DNA of 11,943 bases from Candidatus Eiseniibacteriota bacterium (lineage in GTDB: Bacteria > Eisenbacteria > RBG-16-71-46), in assembly GCA_005893365.1 (NCBI GenBank), contig VBPB01000213.1:1-11943 (forward strand). Reading direction: 5' to 3'. Position numbers and translations under genes: made by a program. Under the pieces are notes generated by a model, which did not search any database, was not told the origin of the DNA, and saw only the letters and a program-made list of their open reading frames with translations. Of this stretch, positions 1-7,203 are shown in pieces (position 1 is the stretch's first letter; every line of letters starts with the position of its first letter).

Positions 1-681
1 AGCTTCCTAACGCTGCTGCTGCTCAGCGAAGCCCATCGCCGGCACGACCTGTCGTCGCTGCGCTACATCACGTACGGGGCCGAGGTGATGCCGCAATCGA
101 CGCTCGAGCGGCTGGCGCACGAGTTCCCGAACGTGACGCTGCTCCAAAAGTACGGCCTCACCGAGTTGGGCACGTTGCGCTCGCATTCGCGCGCGAACGA
201 TTCGCTGTGGGTACGCGTCGGGGGCGAGGGATTCCGCACCCGGGTGGTCGACGGGATGCTGGAGATCCGGGCGGATTCGAGCATGCTCGGCTATCTCAAC
301 GCCCCGTCGCCCTTCACGCCCGACGGATGGTTCATGACCGGTGATGCCGTCGAGGTGGACGGGGAATACCTGCGCATCCTCGGGCGCGCCTCCGACCTCA
401 TCAACGTGGCCGGCCGAAAGGTCTATCCCGGCGAGGTGGAGAGCGTCGTGCAGGAAGTCGAGAACGTCGCGGAGGTCGCGGTGTTCGGGGAGCGACACCC
501 CTTCACCGGCCAGATCGTGGCGGCCCGGATCACGCTCCAGCGACCGGAGGACGCCCGCGTGGTGGAGCAACGCGTTCGCGATCATTGTCGGGCCCGGCTC
601 GAGGCGTACAAGGTGCCGGCGAAGGTCCTGATCACCGCCGAGCCCCTGCACTCCGTGCGGCAGAAGACCACAAGGCGCTGA
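1..681 (+). CDS. ANL-superfamily adenylate-forming enzyme (acyl-CoA ligase-like), C-terminal part
   Basis: This is the C-terminal 226 residues of an AMP-forming acyl/aryl ligase; the start lies off the left edge. The family activates a carboxylic acid with ATP to an acyl-AMP and passes it to CoA or a carrier thiol. Visible motifs are YGLTE (codons 151-165, core A5), TGD (337-345, A7), and GRASDL...GRKVYPGEVE (382-441, A8 hinge and C-terminal subdomain). The C-terminal lysine is in QKTTRR (Lys codon 664-666), aligning with the catalytic A10 lysine of the usual SGK motif, although the preceding residues are unusual. The acid substrate cannot be read from this half. The next gene starts 6 bases after the stop and encodes a GNAT-like protein, so the pair probably acts together, perhaps in acyl modification of a sugar, lipid or peptide; that role is inference. 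Local GC is lower than in the centre of the window. Confidence 0.88.
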   Translation, partial: SFLTLLLLSEAHRRHDLSSLRYITYGAEVMPQSTLERLAHEFPNVTLLQKYGLTELGTLRSHSRANDSLWVRVGGEGFRTRVVDGMLEIRADSSMLGYLNAPSPFTPDGWFMTGDAVEVDGEYLRILGRASDLINVAGRKVYPGEVESVVQEVENVAEVAVFGERHPFTGQIVAARITLQRPEDARVVEQRVRDHCRARLEAYKVPAKVLITAEPLHSVRQKTTRR

Positions 682-687
682 CCCCAT

Positions 688-1560
688 ATGGCGGAGGTGC
701 GGCCCGCCGGCCCCGAGCACTTCGACCAAGTGTATCCCCTGCTCCTCCGGTTCGGCCACGCCGCCATGTCCCGGGAGGACTGGCGCCGCATGCTGTTCGA
801 CCTTCCGTGGCCGGTCGAGGAACCTCACCGCGGGTACATGCTGCTCGATGGCGACGCCGTGGTGGGATTCCTCGGCACCATCTTCAGCCGGCGTGAGCTG
901 GGAGGGGCCACCCGGAGGATCTGCAATCTGTCGAGCTGGATCGTGGACGAGCGCCATCGAACCTCCAGTTTCCAGTTGCTCCTGCCCGTCCTCTCGATGA
1001 AGTCGCACACCATCGTGAACCTCAGCGCATCGCGTGAAGCGCACGAGATCTTCCGCGCCCTCGGCTTCCAGACGCTCGAGGATCGACAGACGCTCGTCGT
1101 CCCCATCCCCGGACCGCGTGATCTGGCGGGTTGGCCGAGATGCTCGGTCCACCTCCGTCCGGAAGCGATCCGCGGGCGCCTCGCCGGGGCCGGGCTTCGG
1201 ATCTTCGACGACATGCGGGGAACGCTCGCCTGCCAAGTGCTGCTGGCCGATCGGGAGCGATCCTGTCACCTCGTCGCGACGTCGAGCCCCTGGAAGGGGC
1301 GCATGCGGTTGGCGCACATCCAATACGCGAGCGACTGGACGTTCCTCACTGAGCACGGCCCTCAGGCCGCGTGGGCGCTCTACCGTCGCATGGGCACGGC
1401 CGGATTGCGCCTCGACGGGCGCCGGGCCGGGAACTGGGCGCCGCCGCTCTCGGCCCGGCGCCCGATTCTGCTCCCGCAGCTGTACCGGCCCGCGGAGCCC
1501 GACATGACCGCCCAGCTCCTGGACGGGCTCTACACCGAGGTCGTGAACCAGCGCTGGTGA
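688..1560 (+). CDS. GNAT-family N-acetyltransferase-like protein with an extra C-terminal domain
   Basis: A 290-residue protein whose first ~140 residues look like a GNAT fold. The core has GDAVVGFLGTIFS (about residues 55-67, strands 2-3), NLSSWIVDERHR (80-91, strand 4 into the acetyl-CoA loop), and SASREAHEIFRALGF (113-127, the usual helix before the last strand, where GNATs often read N-x-x-A-x-x-x-Y-x-x-x-GF). The acetyl-CoA loop normally reads Q/R-x-x-G-x-G/A; here it is RHRTSSF, so the glycines are missing and activity or substrate may differ. Residues ~140-290 are not recognised; they contain mixed hydrophobic strands and no membrane segment or signal peptide. GNATs transfer an acyl group from acyl-CoA to an amine. 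The ATG at 688 follows the adenylating enzyme stop by 6 bases, so the two are probably cotranscribed. No good ribosome-binding site is seen, consistent with coupling to the upstream gene. Family call is fairly safe; substrate is unknown. Confidence 0.68.
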   Translation: MAEVRPAGPEHFDQVYPLLLRFGHAAMSREDWRRMLFDLPWPVEEPHRGYMLLDGDAVVGFLGTIFSRRELGGATRRICNLSSWIVDERHRTSSFQLLLPVLSMKSHTIVNLSASREAHEIFRALGFQTLEDRQTLVVPIPGPRDLAGWPRCSVHLRPEAIRGRLAGAGLRIFDDMRGTLACQVLLADRERSCHLVATSSPWKGRMRLAHIQYASDWTFLTEHGPQAAWALYRRMGTAGLRLDGRRAGNWAPPLSARRPILLPQLYRPAEPDMTAQLLDGLYTEVVNQRW

Positions 1561-1621
1561 CCGGAGGACGCCGCGTCACCAGGCGCACAGGACCGTGCCG
1601 CATCCCCGCCCCCCACCTGGG

Positions 1622-1651
1622 TTGTCCGCCGCGCGACCGGGGGACTATGCT
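1622..1651 (+). promoter_or_regulatory. Candidate sigma-70-type promoter
   Basis: TTGTCC (1622-1627) and TATGCT (1646-1651) are separated by 18 bases; each matches four of six consensus positions. It lies in the 114-base gap before the phosphatidyltransferase gene, 23 bases upstream of its ATG. In DNA this GC-rich, a TATGCT hexamer stands out, but the call rests on pattern only. Confidence 0.35.
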
Positions 1652-1674
1652 GACCGCGTTCGTCCGTTCCCCAC

Positions 1675-2604
1675 ATGGGAGGCCGCGTGTTCGTCGAAGA
1701 ATACCTGCGCGATCTGCGCCGCGACCGTTTCGTCCCGCGCGCGATCCTCACCTACGGGCGCCGGCTGGCGGCGCGCGTGCGCGAGCAGATCTACGCCAAT
1801 CCGGGCGCGGTGCGCTCGGTGTGGAGCGTGGCGCTCGGGTTCTTCGCCGCGGCGTTCGTGGCGGCGGTCGGCGTGGCGCTGCTCTACGAGCGGCGTCTCG
1901 CCTCCGACTTCTTCCTGCACACCGCGCTCTGGATCCTGCTGGCCTTCACCCTGGTCACGCTCTACCTCGAGCTGCTGCGCGACCGCGACGGCTACCGGCT
2001 CTCGGCGCTCAACATCCCGGTGACGCTGACCCTCCTGCGCGTCGTGCTCATGCCGGGGCTGGCGTTGTTCCTGGTCGAGCGCCACTTCCGGGCGGCGCTG
2101 CTGATGTACGCGCTGGCGGCCGTCACCGACGTGGCCGACGGCTGGGTGGCGAGGCGCTGGCGCCAGATCACCCGGCTCGGCGCCGTGCTCGACCCGCAGG
2201 TCGACATCGTCTTCAACCTGGGGTTGTTCTTCGCGCTCGCCGCGGCGCGGCTGCTGCCCCACTGGGTGTTCTGGGTGGCGGCGGCGCGCTACACGCTGCT
2301 GCTCGTCGGTGGCGCCTGCCTTTACCTGTTCGTCGGGCCGGTGCGGATCTATCCCACCCTCTTCGGCCGGCTGACCGGGGTCGTGACCACCGCCCTGGTG
2401 GCGATGCTGCTCATCCTGCACGCGGTGGGCGGGCACCTGCGCGACCGGCTCGAATCGCTCACCGTGATCGCCCTGGGCGTGATGCTCTCGGCCACGGTCA
2501 TCCAGGTCCTGGCGCTCGGCTGGTACAACCTGCGGCAGATGACCGGCGCCGCGGAGCCGTCGCGCGGCCGGGTGGTGGGCGACGTGCGCTGGGGGCCGCC
2601 GTGA
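1675..2604 (+). CDS. CDP-alcohol phosphatidyltransferase family membrane protein
   Basis: The 309-residue protein carries a full CDP-alcohol phosphatidyltransferase signature, D-x2-DG-x2-AR-x8-G-x3-D-x3-D, with D152, D155, G156, A159, R160, G169, D173 and D177 all present. Family enzymes swap CMP on a CDP-linked lipid or alcohol for another alcohol at the inner membrane, making phospholipids such as phosphatidylglycerophosphate or inositol phosphates; the acceptor cannot be decided here. Hydrophobic segments lie at about 50-70, 82-100, 113-133, 179-193, 197-221, 232-250 and 262-282. Typical bacterial members are about 180-250 residues; this one has a ~110-residue N-terminal extension with two membrane segments before the catalytic domain. 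Two starts are possible: ATG 1675 or, five residues in, GTG 1687, which is preceded at 4 bases by GGGAGG. The gene overlaps the next one by the GTGA at 2601-2604, implying translational coupling. Confidence 0.87.
   Translation: MGGRVFVEEYLRDLRRDRFVPRAILTYGRRLAARVREQIYANPGAVRSVWSVALGFFAAAFVAAVGVALLYERRLASDFFLHTALWILLAFTLVTLYLELLRDRDGYRLSALNIPVTLTLLRVVLMPGLALFLVERHFRAALLMYALAAVTDVADGWVARRWRQITRLGAVLDPQVDIVFNLGLFFALAAARLLPHWVFWVAAARYTLLLVGGACLYLFVGPVRIYPTLFGRLTGVVTTALVAMLLILHAVGGHLRDRLESLTVIALGVMLSATVIQVLALGWYNLRQMTGAAEPSRGRVVGDVRWGPP
1677..1682 (+). promoter_or_regulatory. Shine-Dalgarno-like GGGAGG favouring the GTG start at 1687
   Basis: GGGAGG sits 4 bases before GTG 1687 and overlaps the ATG at 1675, which itself has no purine-rich site upstream (the preceding bases are pyrimidine-rich). 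It therefore argues that the phosphatidyltransferase starts at 1687 (protein beginning VFVEEYL) and not at 1675. Confidence 0.4.
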
Positions 2605-3110
2605 GCAGCACGGCGACCGGCTGGGCCCTGCAGGGCGACCTGGCGCAGTTCTTCCCGTCCGAGGTGCTGCAGCTGCTCCAGCTCGCGCAGGCCACCGGCC
2701 GGCTGGAGCTGGAGCGGGCCGGGGAGCGCGCCGAGCTGTTCGTCGAGCGCGGGCGTCCGGTCTTCGCGCGCACCAGCGGCGGGGCGGTGCGCGCGGGCCA
2801 GATCCTGGTCCACCACGGCGCCATCTCGCGCGAGGCGCTGGAGCGGGCCCTCGCCGAGCAGCGCGCGCATCCGGGCCAGCGGCTGGGAAGCCTGCTGGTC
2901 GCCTCGGGCAGCGCCACCCCCGAGCAGATCCAGGGCGCGGTGCACGAGGCGCTGCGGCGCATCGTCTACGGCCTGCTCCTCTGGCGCGACGGCGCCTTCC
3001 GGTTCGCGCCCGGCGACCAGGCGCGCGACGAGGACGTGAAGCTCGATCTCGACCTCGACCGCCTCATCCTCGAAGGCCTGCGCCACGCCGACGAGACCCG
3101 GGCCGGGTAG
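2601..3110 (+). CDS. DUF4388 (PATAN-type) domain protein
   Basis: A 169-residue cytoplasmic protein starting at GTG 2601 inside the stop of the phosphatidyltransferase gene. It shows the DUF4388/PATAN pattern: GDLAQFFPSEVLQLLQLAQ (12-30), ATGRLELE (31-38), LFVERGRPVFAR (46-57), and YGLLLWRDGAFRFAPG (123-138), ending in a leucine-rich helix LDLDRLILEGL (150-160). The middle, GQILVHHGAISREALERAL and RLGSLLVASGSATPEQI (66-110), is a helical repeat resembling the N-terminal domain of type II secretion/MshE ATPases. PATAN proteins are usually signalling or gliding/polarity adaptors, often near two-component systems; none is visible here. There is no signal peptide or membrane segment. The 4-base overlap suggests that it is made in step with the lipid enzyme, but a functional link is inference. 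Domain assignment is fairly sure, role unknown. Confidence 0.78.
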   Translation: MSSTATGWALQGDLAQFFPSEVLQLLQLAQATGRLELERAGERAELFVERGRPVFARTSGGAVRAGQILVHHGAISREALERALAEQRAHPGQRLGSLLVASGSATPEQIQGAVHEALRRIVYGLLLWRDGAFRFAPGDQARDEDVKLDLDLDRLILEGLRHADETRAG

Positions 3111-3119
3111 GCGGAGCCG

Positions 3120-3142
3120 GGCAAGCGCACATTCCGCTTGCC
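3120..3142 (+). terminator. Hairpin after the DUF4388 gene (terminator candidate)
   Basis: GGCAAGCG (3120-3127) pairs perfectly with CGCTTGCC (3135-3142) around a 7-base loop, 9 bases after the stop at 3110. There is no T-run after it, only C-rich sequence, so intrinsic termination is uncertain. It may stop or stabilise the two-gene message. Confidence 0.45.
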
Positions 3143-3224
3143 GCGCCCCCACCCGAGTCACTAGGCTCGGCGTCGCCGCCGCGCCCTCCGTCCCGTCGCC
3201 CCCGCCGCAGAGCCTCGCAGGCCC

Positions 3225-5284
3225 GTGACCGACCTCTCGCTCCATCTCGCCCCCAACGCGCCGACCCTGTGGCTCGTCCTCACGAGCCTGGTCCTGGTGG
3301 TCCTGAGCGTCTGGGCCTATCGCTTCCTCATCCCGCCGCTCGGGGCGCGGGCCAAGCGGCTCCTGCCCGCGCTGCGGGCCGTGGCGCTGGTGGTGCTGCT
3401 GGCACTGCTCGCCCAGCCGGTGCTGGAGCGCGCGCGCGCCGGTCGCGCCGCCCACGTCGTGATTCTGCTCGACCGCTCGCGGAGCATGGACCTGCCCGCG
3501 GGTGGCACCCGCGGCTCGCGCGCGTCGCTCGCCTCGGCGGCCGCCCAGTCCATCGAGCGCGGTTGGCGCGGGCGCGCCCAAGTGCGCGTGGTCCCGTTCG
3601 CGGCGACCCTGGGCGGCGACTCCACCGCGGCCGACGGCCGCGGGGCGACCGCGCTGGGCGATGCGCTCGCGGCCCTGCCGCTGGTACCCGAGGGCCAGGA
3701 GCTGGACGGCGTGGTGGTGGTGAGCGACGGCGTGGTCAACGCGGGCCGGGATCCGATCGCTGCCGGGCGCGCGCTGGGGGTCCCGGTGCACACGGTCCTG
3801 ACCGGGGCCGCGCGCGGGCCGGACCGGGCGGTCACCGAGATCGAGGCCTCGACCAGCGCCCGGGTGGGCGAGCCGACGCCGATCCGGGTCCACGTCGCCA
3901 CCTCCGAGGCGGCCGGGGTCGCCGTGCCGGTGCGGCTCTTCGACGGCGCGCGCGAGCTGGCGCACGCCACCGTCGTCTCGCCGGGGGCGGGGCTGGACGC
4001 GGTGGCCGAGATGCGCGTCAGGCCGGACCGCGCGGGCCTCGCGGTCTGGACCGCACGTGTCGACTCGCTGCCCGGCGAGTCGAGTGCTGCGGACGACGCG
4101 CGGCAGGTGGCCATCGAAGTGTCGCCGGGCCGCCTCGGCGTGCTGATCGTGAGCGCCGGCCTCAACTGGGACCTCACCTTCCTGCGGCGCGCCCTGCTCG
4201 CCGACTCCGGCGTGAGCCTGCGCACGCTGTCGCGCGAGGCGGGCGGCTGGCGCGAGGTGGAATCGGGCCGCGTCGTCGCCGGGCCCGCCGAGGCCGACCT
4301 CAAGGCCAAAGCGGTGGTGGTGCTCGACGCGCTGGGTCCCGCCGACCTGGGGGCGGCGATGGACGCGGGGCTGGTGAGGCGTTCGCGTTGGGCATCGACC
4401 CCAACGCGGCGGTCCGTTCGGGCAGCCCCGAGCCCACGGCCGAGGCCAGCGAGCTGCTCGCCTGGGACGACGACCCGCAGCGGGGCGCCCAGGCGTGGCG
4501 CGCGGCGGCGCCGCTCTCGGACCTCACGCCGGTGGCGCCGGGCGGCGGCGACCGGGTGCTGATCGCCTCGCGCGGCGGCGGCCCGCCGCTGCTGTTCGCG
4601 CGCCACGTCGGACGCGGGCAGGTGGCGTTCCTCAACGGCACCGGCATCTGGCGGTGGTCGCTCTCCAGTCACGACGACCTGAGCGCCGAGCGCGGGCGGC
4701 AGATGTGGCGGCGGCTGGTGCGCTGGCTCGCCGAGCCGGTCCAGGGCGAAGCGCTGCGCGTCAAGCCCGAGCGGTGGCTCACCGCGCGCGGCGAACCGGT
4801 GCGGCTGTACGCCAGCCTCCAGGGCGCCGACTTCAAGCCGGTCGCCGGTGCCGCGCTCGCCGGCGAGGCGCAGGACGCGGCCGGGCACACGGTCCGGCTC
4901 ACGTTCACGCCCCGGGCCGCGGGCTCGTACGAGGCCACGCTGCCGGACCCCGCGCCCGGTCGCTACCGCGTCAACGTGCGGGCGGCCAAGGGTGGCGTCG
5001 AGCTCGGCCGTAGTGCGAGCGAGTTCGCGGTGGATCGCTGGAGCCTGGAGGAGGCGCGCGCCGAGCCCGACAGCGCGCTGCTCGCCGCCCTCGCCGCGGC
5101 CACCGGCGGCCGCATGGCGCAAGCGACCCAAGGCGGCGACTGGGCGCGCCCGCTGACCGCCCGCGCCGTGGTCCGCACACGCGGCGAATCGCTCCGCCTC
5201 TGGGAGTCCCCCTGGGTGTTCGCGGTGGTGGTAGGCCTCCTGAGCGTCGAATGGGCCTGGCGCCGGAGGAGGGGTTTGCCGTGA
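3225..5284 (+). pseudogene. Membrane-anchored von Willebrand factor A domain protein, frameshifted
   Basis: Two adjoining frames encode one protein. Frame one starts at GTG 3225 and makes sense to about codon 4374 (Val384); frame two takes over at about 4379 and runs to the stop at 5282-5284. Residues ~13-33 and ~46-64 are membrane segments. The VWA domain has a complete metal site: DRSRS (83-87), a Thr in GATALGDAL (142), and SDG (167-169). A beta-rich linker (~200-300) and a Rossmann-like segment beginning LGVLIVSAGLNWDLTFLRR (304-322) follow, as in VWA/glutamine-amidotransferase-like membrane proteins. After the break come LLFARHVGRGQVAFLNGTG and beta-sandwich sequence, with a final membrane helix near WVFAVVVGLLSVEW. 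The break falls where family members carry a glycine-rich GGG-L-x-x-x-GG loop, absent here, so some bases are probably lost. It is either a real mutation or an assembly error. Without the break the product would be about 700 residues. Confidence 0.8.
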
Positions 5285-5308
5285 TGTCGCGGCCACGTGC
5301 CTATCACA

Positions 5309-5451
5309 GCGCCGGAAGGGGGAGGCCTCGGGCCGGGGGGTCCGCAGGCGGCCGCAGCGAGGGACCGGCGGAGGCCGCCGAGGACGAGGGAGGCGAGGCC
5401 AGGAAGGCCGAGCCGACCGCCCCCCGGCCCGAGGCCTCCCGCTTCCGGCGC
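5309..5451. repeat. Long near-perfect inverted repeat in the gap before the LTD operon
   Basis: The arms are 5309-5340 and 5420-5451, 32 bases each, with 31 of 32 positions paired (the single mismatch is G5319 opposite G5441) around a 79-base, GC-rich loop. The shared core is GGAGGCCTCGGGCC. The loop has smaller GGCC-based pairings of its own. It lies between the stop of the VWA gene (5284) and the ATG at 5554. It could act as a bidirectional transcript barrier, an RNA structure in the next message, or be a copy of a dispersed palindromic or MITE-like element. Reading frames through it are low-complexity and I do not consider it coding. The remaining gap (5452-5553) holds a weak TAGTCT hexamer at 5498-5503 with no convincing partner. 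Confidence 0.7.
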
Positions 5452-5553
5452 CGCGGCGCCCAGGCACCCTGAGTCGATCGCAACGCAACGCCCTCGATAG
5501 TCTGCCCCCCAGAACCGCCCCCCGCAGCATCTCGCTCCCGCCGGGGAAGTCTC

Positions 5554-7203
5554 ATGGTCGTTGGCGCCGTCGTCGGGCCCCTGGTCATCCTCACGCTCTG
5601 CTCGCCTCCCGCGCATCCGCTCATCGCCGAGGTCTTCTACGACGCCGTCGGCGACGACACCGGGCACGAGTTCGTCGAGCTCTTCAATCCCGCCGCCACC
5701 CCGTTCCCGCTCGCCGGCGCGCGGCTCGAAGCCGGCGACGGCGCCGGGGCGGGGCGCTGGTCGCTGCGATGGACCGGCGCCCGCGCGGACACGATCCGGG
5801 CCGGCGGCCGGTTCGTGGTGGGTGGGGCGTCGGTGGTCCCGGCGCCCGACGCCATCGCCTCGCTCGACCTGCAAAACGGGCCCGACGCGGTGCGGATGAT
5901 CTGGCCCGATGGTGCCACCGAGGTGGTGGGCTACGGCGTCCACACGCTCGCCGAGTATTACTGTGGCGCCCCGGCGGTCGACGCGCCCTCGGGCCAGTCG
6001 CTGGCGCGCGTCCCCGACGACTCGGACCTGGGCAGCAACGCGCAGGACTTCCGCGCCGCCACGCCCTCGCCCGGGGCCGCGAACCTGCCGGGCCGCGACG
6101 CCGCGCTGATCGGCGGCACCCTCACGCTGGTGCCCGAGCAACCGGCCCCGGCGGCCGCGGCGACCCTCGCCGCAGCGGTCGTCAACCGCGGCGCCGAGCC
6201 GCTCGCCGAGCGCGAGGTCGAGCTGCTCGTGGCCGACGTGGGCGAGACCGGCGACCTCCCGCTCGCCTCGGCCTTGGTCGCGGTGCCCATGGCGCCCGGC
6301 GACACCGCGCGCGTCCAAGTGGCGCTGCCCGGGCTCGCCGCGGGCAAGCGGCTGCTGCGGGCGCGGGCACGCCTGGCCGGCGACGCGGCCCCCGCCAACG
6401 ACGCCGACTCGCTCCGCGTGCGCGTGGGCTTAGGACCGCTCGAGGTGACCGAGATCCAGTTCCATCCCACGCACGGCGAGGGCGAGTGGGTCGAGGTGCG
6501 GAACCGTTCGGGCGCGCCGCTCGCGCTGGAGGGATTCAGCCTGGCCGATCGCCACGGGCCGCCCGGCGTGCCGTCGGGCGGGGCGGGCGCGCTGCGCCCC
6601 GAGAGCCTCGCCGTGCTGGCCCAGGATCGCCTCGCCCTGCTCGTGGCCTTCCCGGCGCTCGACCGGTCGCGGGTGTGGGAGGTCCGACCGTGGGGGAGCC
6701 TCAACAACGGCAACGACTCGACCGGGGTCGCCGACGTGGTGACGCTGCGCGAGACCGACGGCACGCCCTGCGACCGGGTGCCCTACGGCGCCGCGGGCGT
6801 CCCCGCGGGCGTCCCGCTCGAGCGCCGCGCGAGCGGCGACTGGGGCCCGGCGAGCGATCCGCTCGGCAGCCCGCTCGCGCCGCCGCGCGCCCTGCCGCCG
6901 CTCGCGGCGCGCTTCGCGGTGCGCCCGCGGCGGCTCGCCGCGGCGGGGCCGCGGGTCACGAGCGTCGGCTGGGACCTGCCGTGGCCGCGAGGCCGTGTGG
7001 CGGTCGACCTCTACGACCTGGCCGGGCGGCGCGTCGCGGCGGTGCTGGCCGAGAGCACGGTGCCGGGCCGCGGCGAGCGCAGCTGGAGTGCGGCGGAGCT
7101 TGCGCCCGGGCTCTACCTGCTCGCCATGACCGCGCGCGCCGAGGACGGCGCCGAGACCACCCGGCTCATCCAGCCGCTGCGCATCGAAGGGAGCGCGCCG
7201 TGA
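5554..7203 (+). CDS. Secreted protein with two lamin-tail domains and a FlgD-like C-terminal domain
   Basis: A 549-residue predicted exported protein. Residues 1-21 are hydrophobic and resemble a signal peptide, though no early basic residue is seen. The first lamin-tail domain begins LIAEVFYDAVGDDTGHEFVELFNPA (23-47, quoted in part) and ends at the hallmark PSPGAAN (171-177). Residues ~181-292 look like a CARDB-type beta-sandwich (VVNRGAEPLAEREVELLVAD). A second lamin-tail domain starts EVTEIQFHPTHGEGEWVEVRN (297-317, in part) and runs to ~440. The last ~75 residues (WDLPWPRGRVAVDLYDLAGRR..., then LAPGLYLLAM) match the FlgD Ig-like/T9SS-tail-like fold common on secreted proteins of FCB bacteria. 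The ATG at 5554 has GGGGAAG five bases upstream. The stop overlaps the next start (GTGA). LTD proteins of this kind are thought to be surface or extracellular; the exact role is unknown. Confidence 0.82.
   Translation: MVVGAVVGPLVILTLCSPPAHPLIAEVFYDAVGDDTGHEFVELFNPAATPFPLAGARLEAGDGAGAGRWSLRWTGARADTIRAGGRFVVGGASVVPAPDAIASLDLQNGPDAVRMIWPDGATEVVGYGVHTLAEYYCGAPAVDAPSGQSLARVPDDSDLGSNAQDFRAATPSPGAANLPGRDAALIGGTLTLVPEQPAPAAAATLAAAVVNRGAEPLAEREVELLVADVGETGDLPLASALVAVPMAPGDTARVQVALPGLAAGKRLLRARARLAGDAAPANDADSLRVRVGLGPLEVTEIQFHPTHGEGEWVEVRNRSGAPLALEGFSLADRHGPPGVPSGGAGALRPESLAVLAQDRLALLVAFPALDRSRVWEVRPWGSLNNGNDSTGVADVVTLRETDGTPCDRVPYGAAGVPAGVPLERRASGDWGPASDPLGSPLAPPRALPPLAARFAVRPRRLAAAGPRVTSVGWDLPWPRGRVAVDLYDLAGRRVAAVLAESTVPGRGERSWSAAELAPGLYLLAMTARAEDGAETTRLIQPLRIEGSAP

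Noticed and set aside
7..1356. Long open frame on the minus strand (449 codons) across the ligase and GNAT genes
   Set aside because: Antisense shadow of two genes with clear family motifs. Its product is low-complexity, rich in Arg, His, Pro and Glu, with no recognisable domain. High GC makes such long antisense frames common.
3138..3167. Firm promoter call for the VWA gene
   Set aside because: TTGCCG is part of a hairpin arm and TAGGCT matches only three of six consensus positions; kept as a weak pattern in the findings and not as a feature.
2349..3965. 538-codon minus-strand frame across the phosphatidyltransferase end, DUF4388 and VWA genes
   Set aside because: Spans three genes and a hairpin on the other strand, with biased Arg/Gly/Ala/His composition and no domain; a GC-driven shadow.
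3269..4370. The second VWA frame upstream of the break, open from 3269
   Set aside because: It is Arg/Gly/Ala/Pro-rich shadow sequence until about 4379. Only the downstream part carries real protein features.
5284..5472. Possible 62-codon gene starting at ATG 5284, coupled to the VWA stop
   Set aside because: The start position is tempting (GTGATG overlap), but the product is low-complexity Arg/Gly/Ala/Glu sequence translated through the inverted repeat, with no hydrophobic core or domain.
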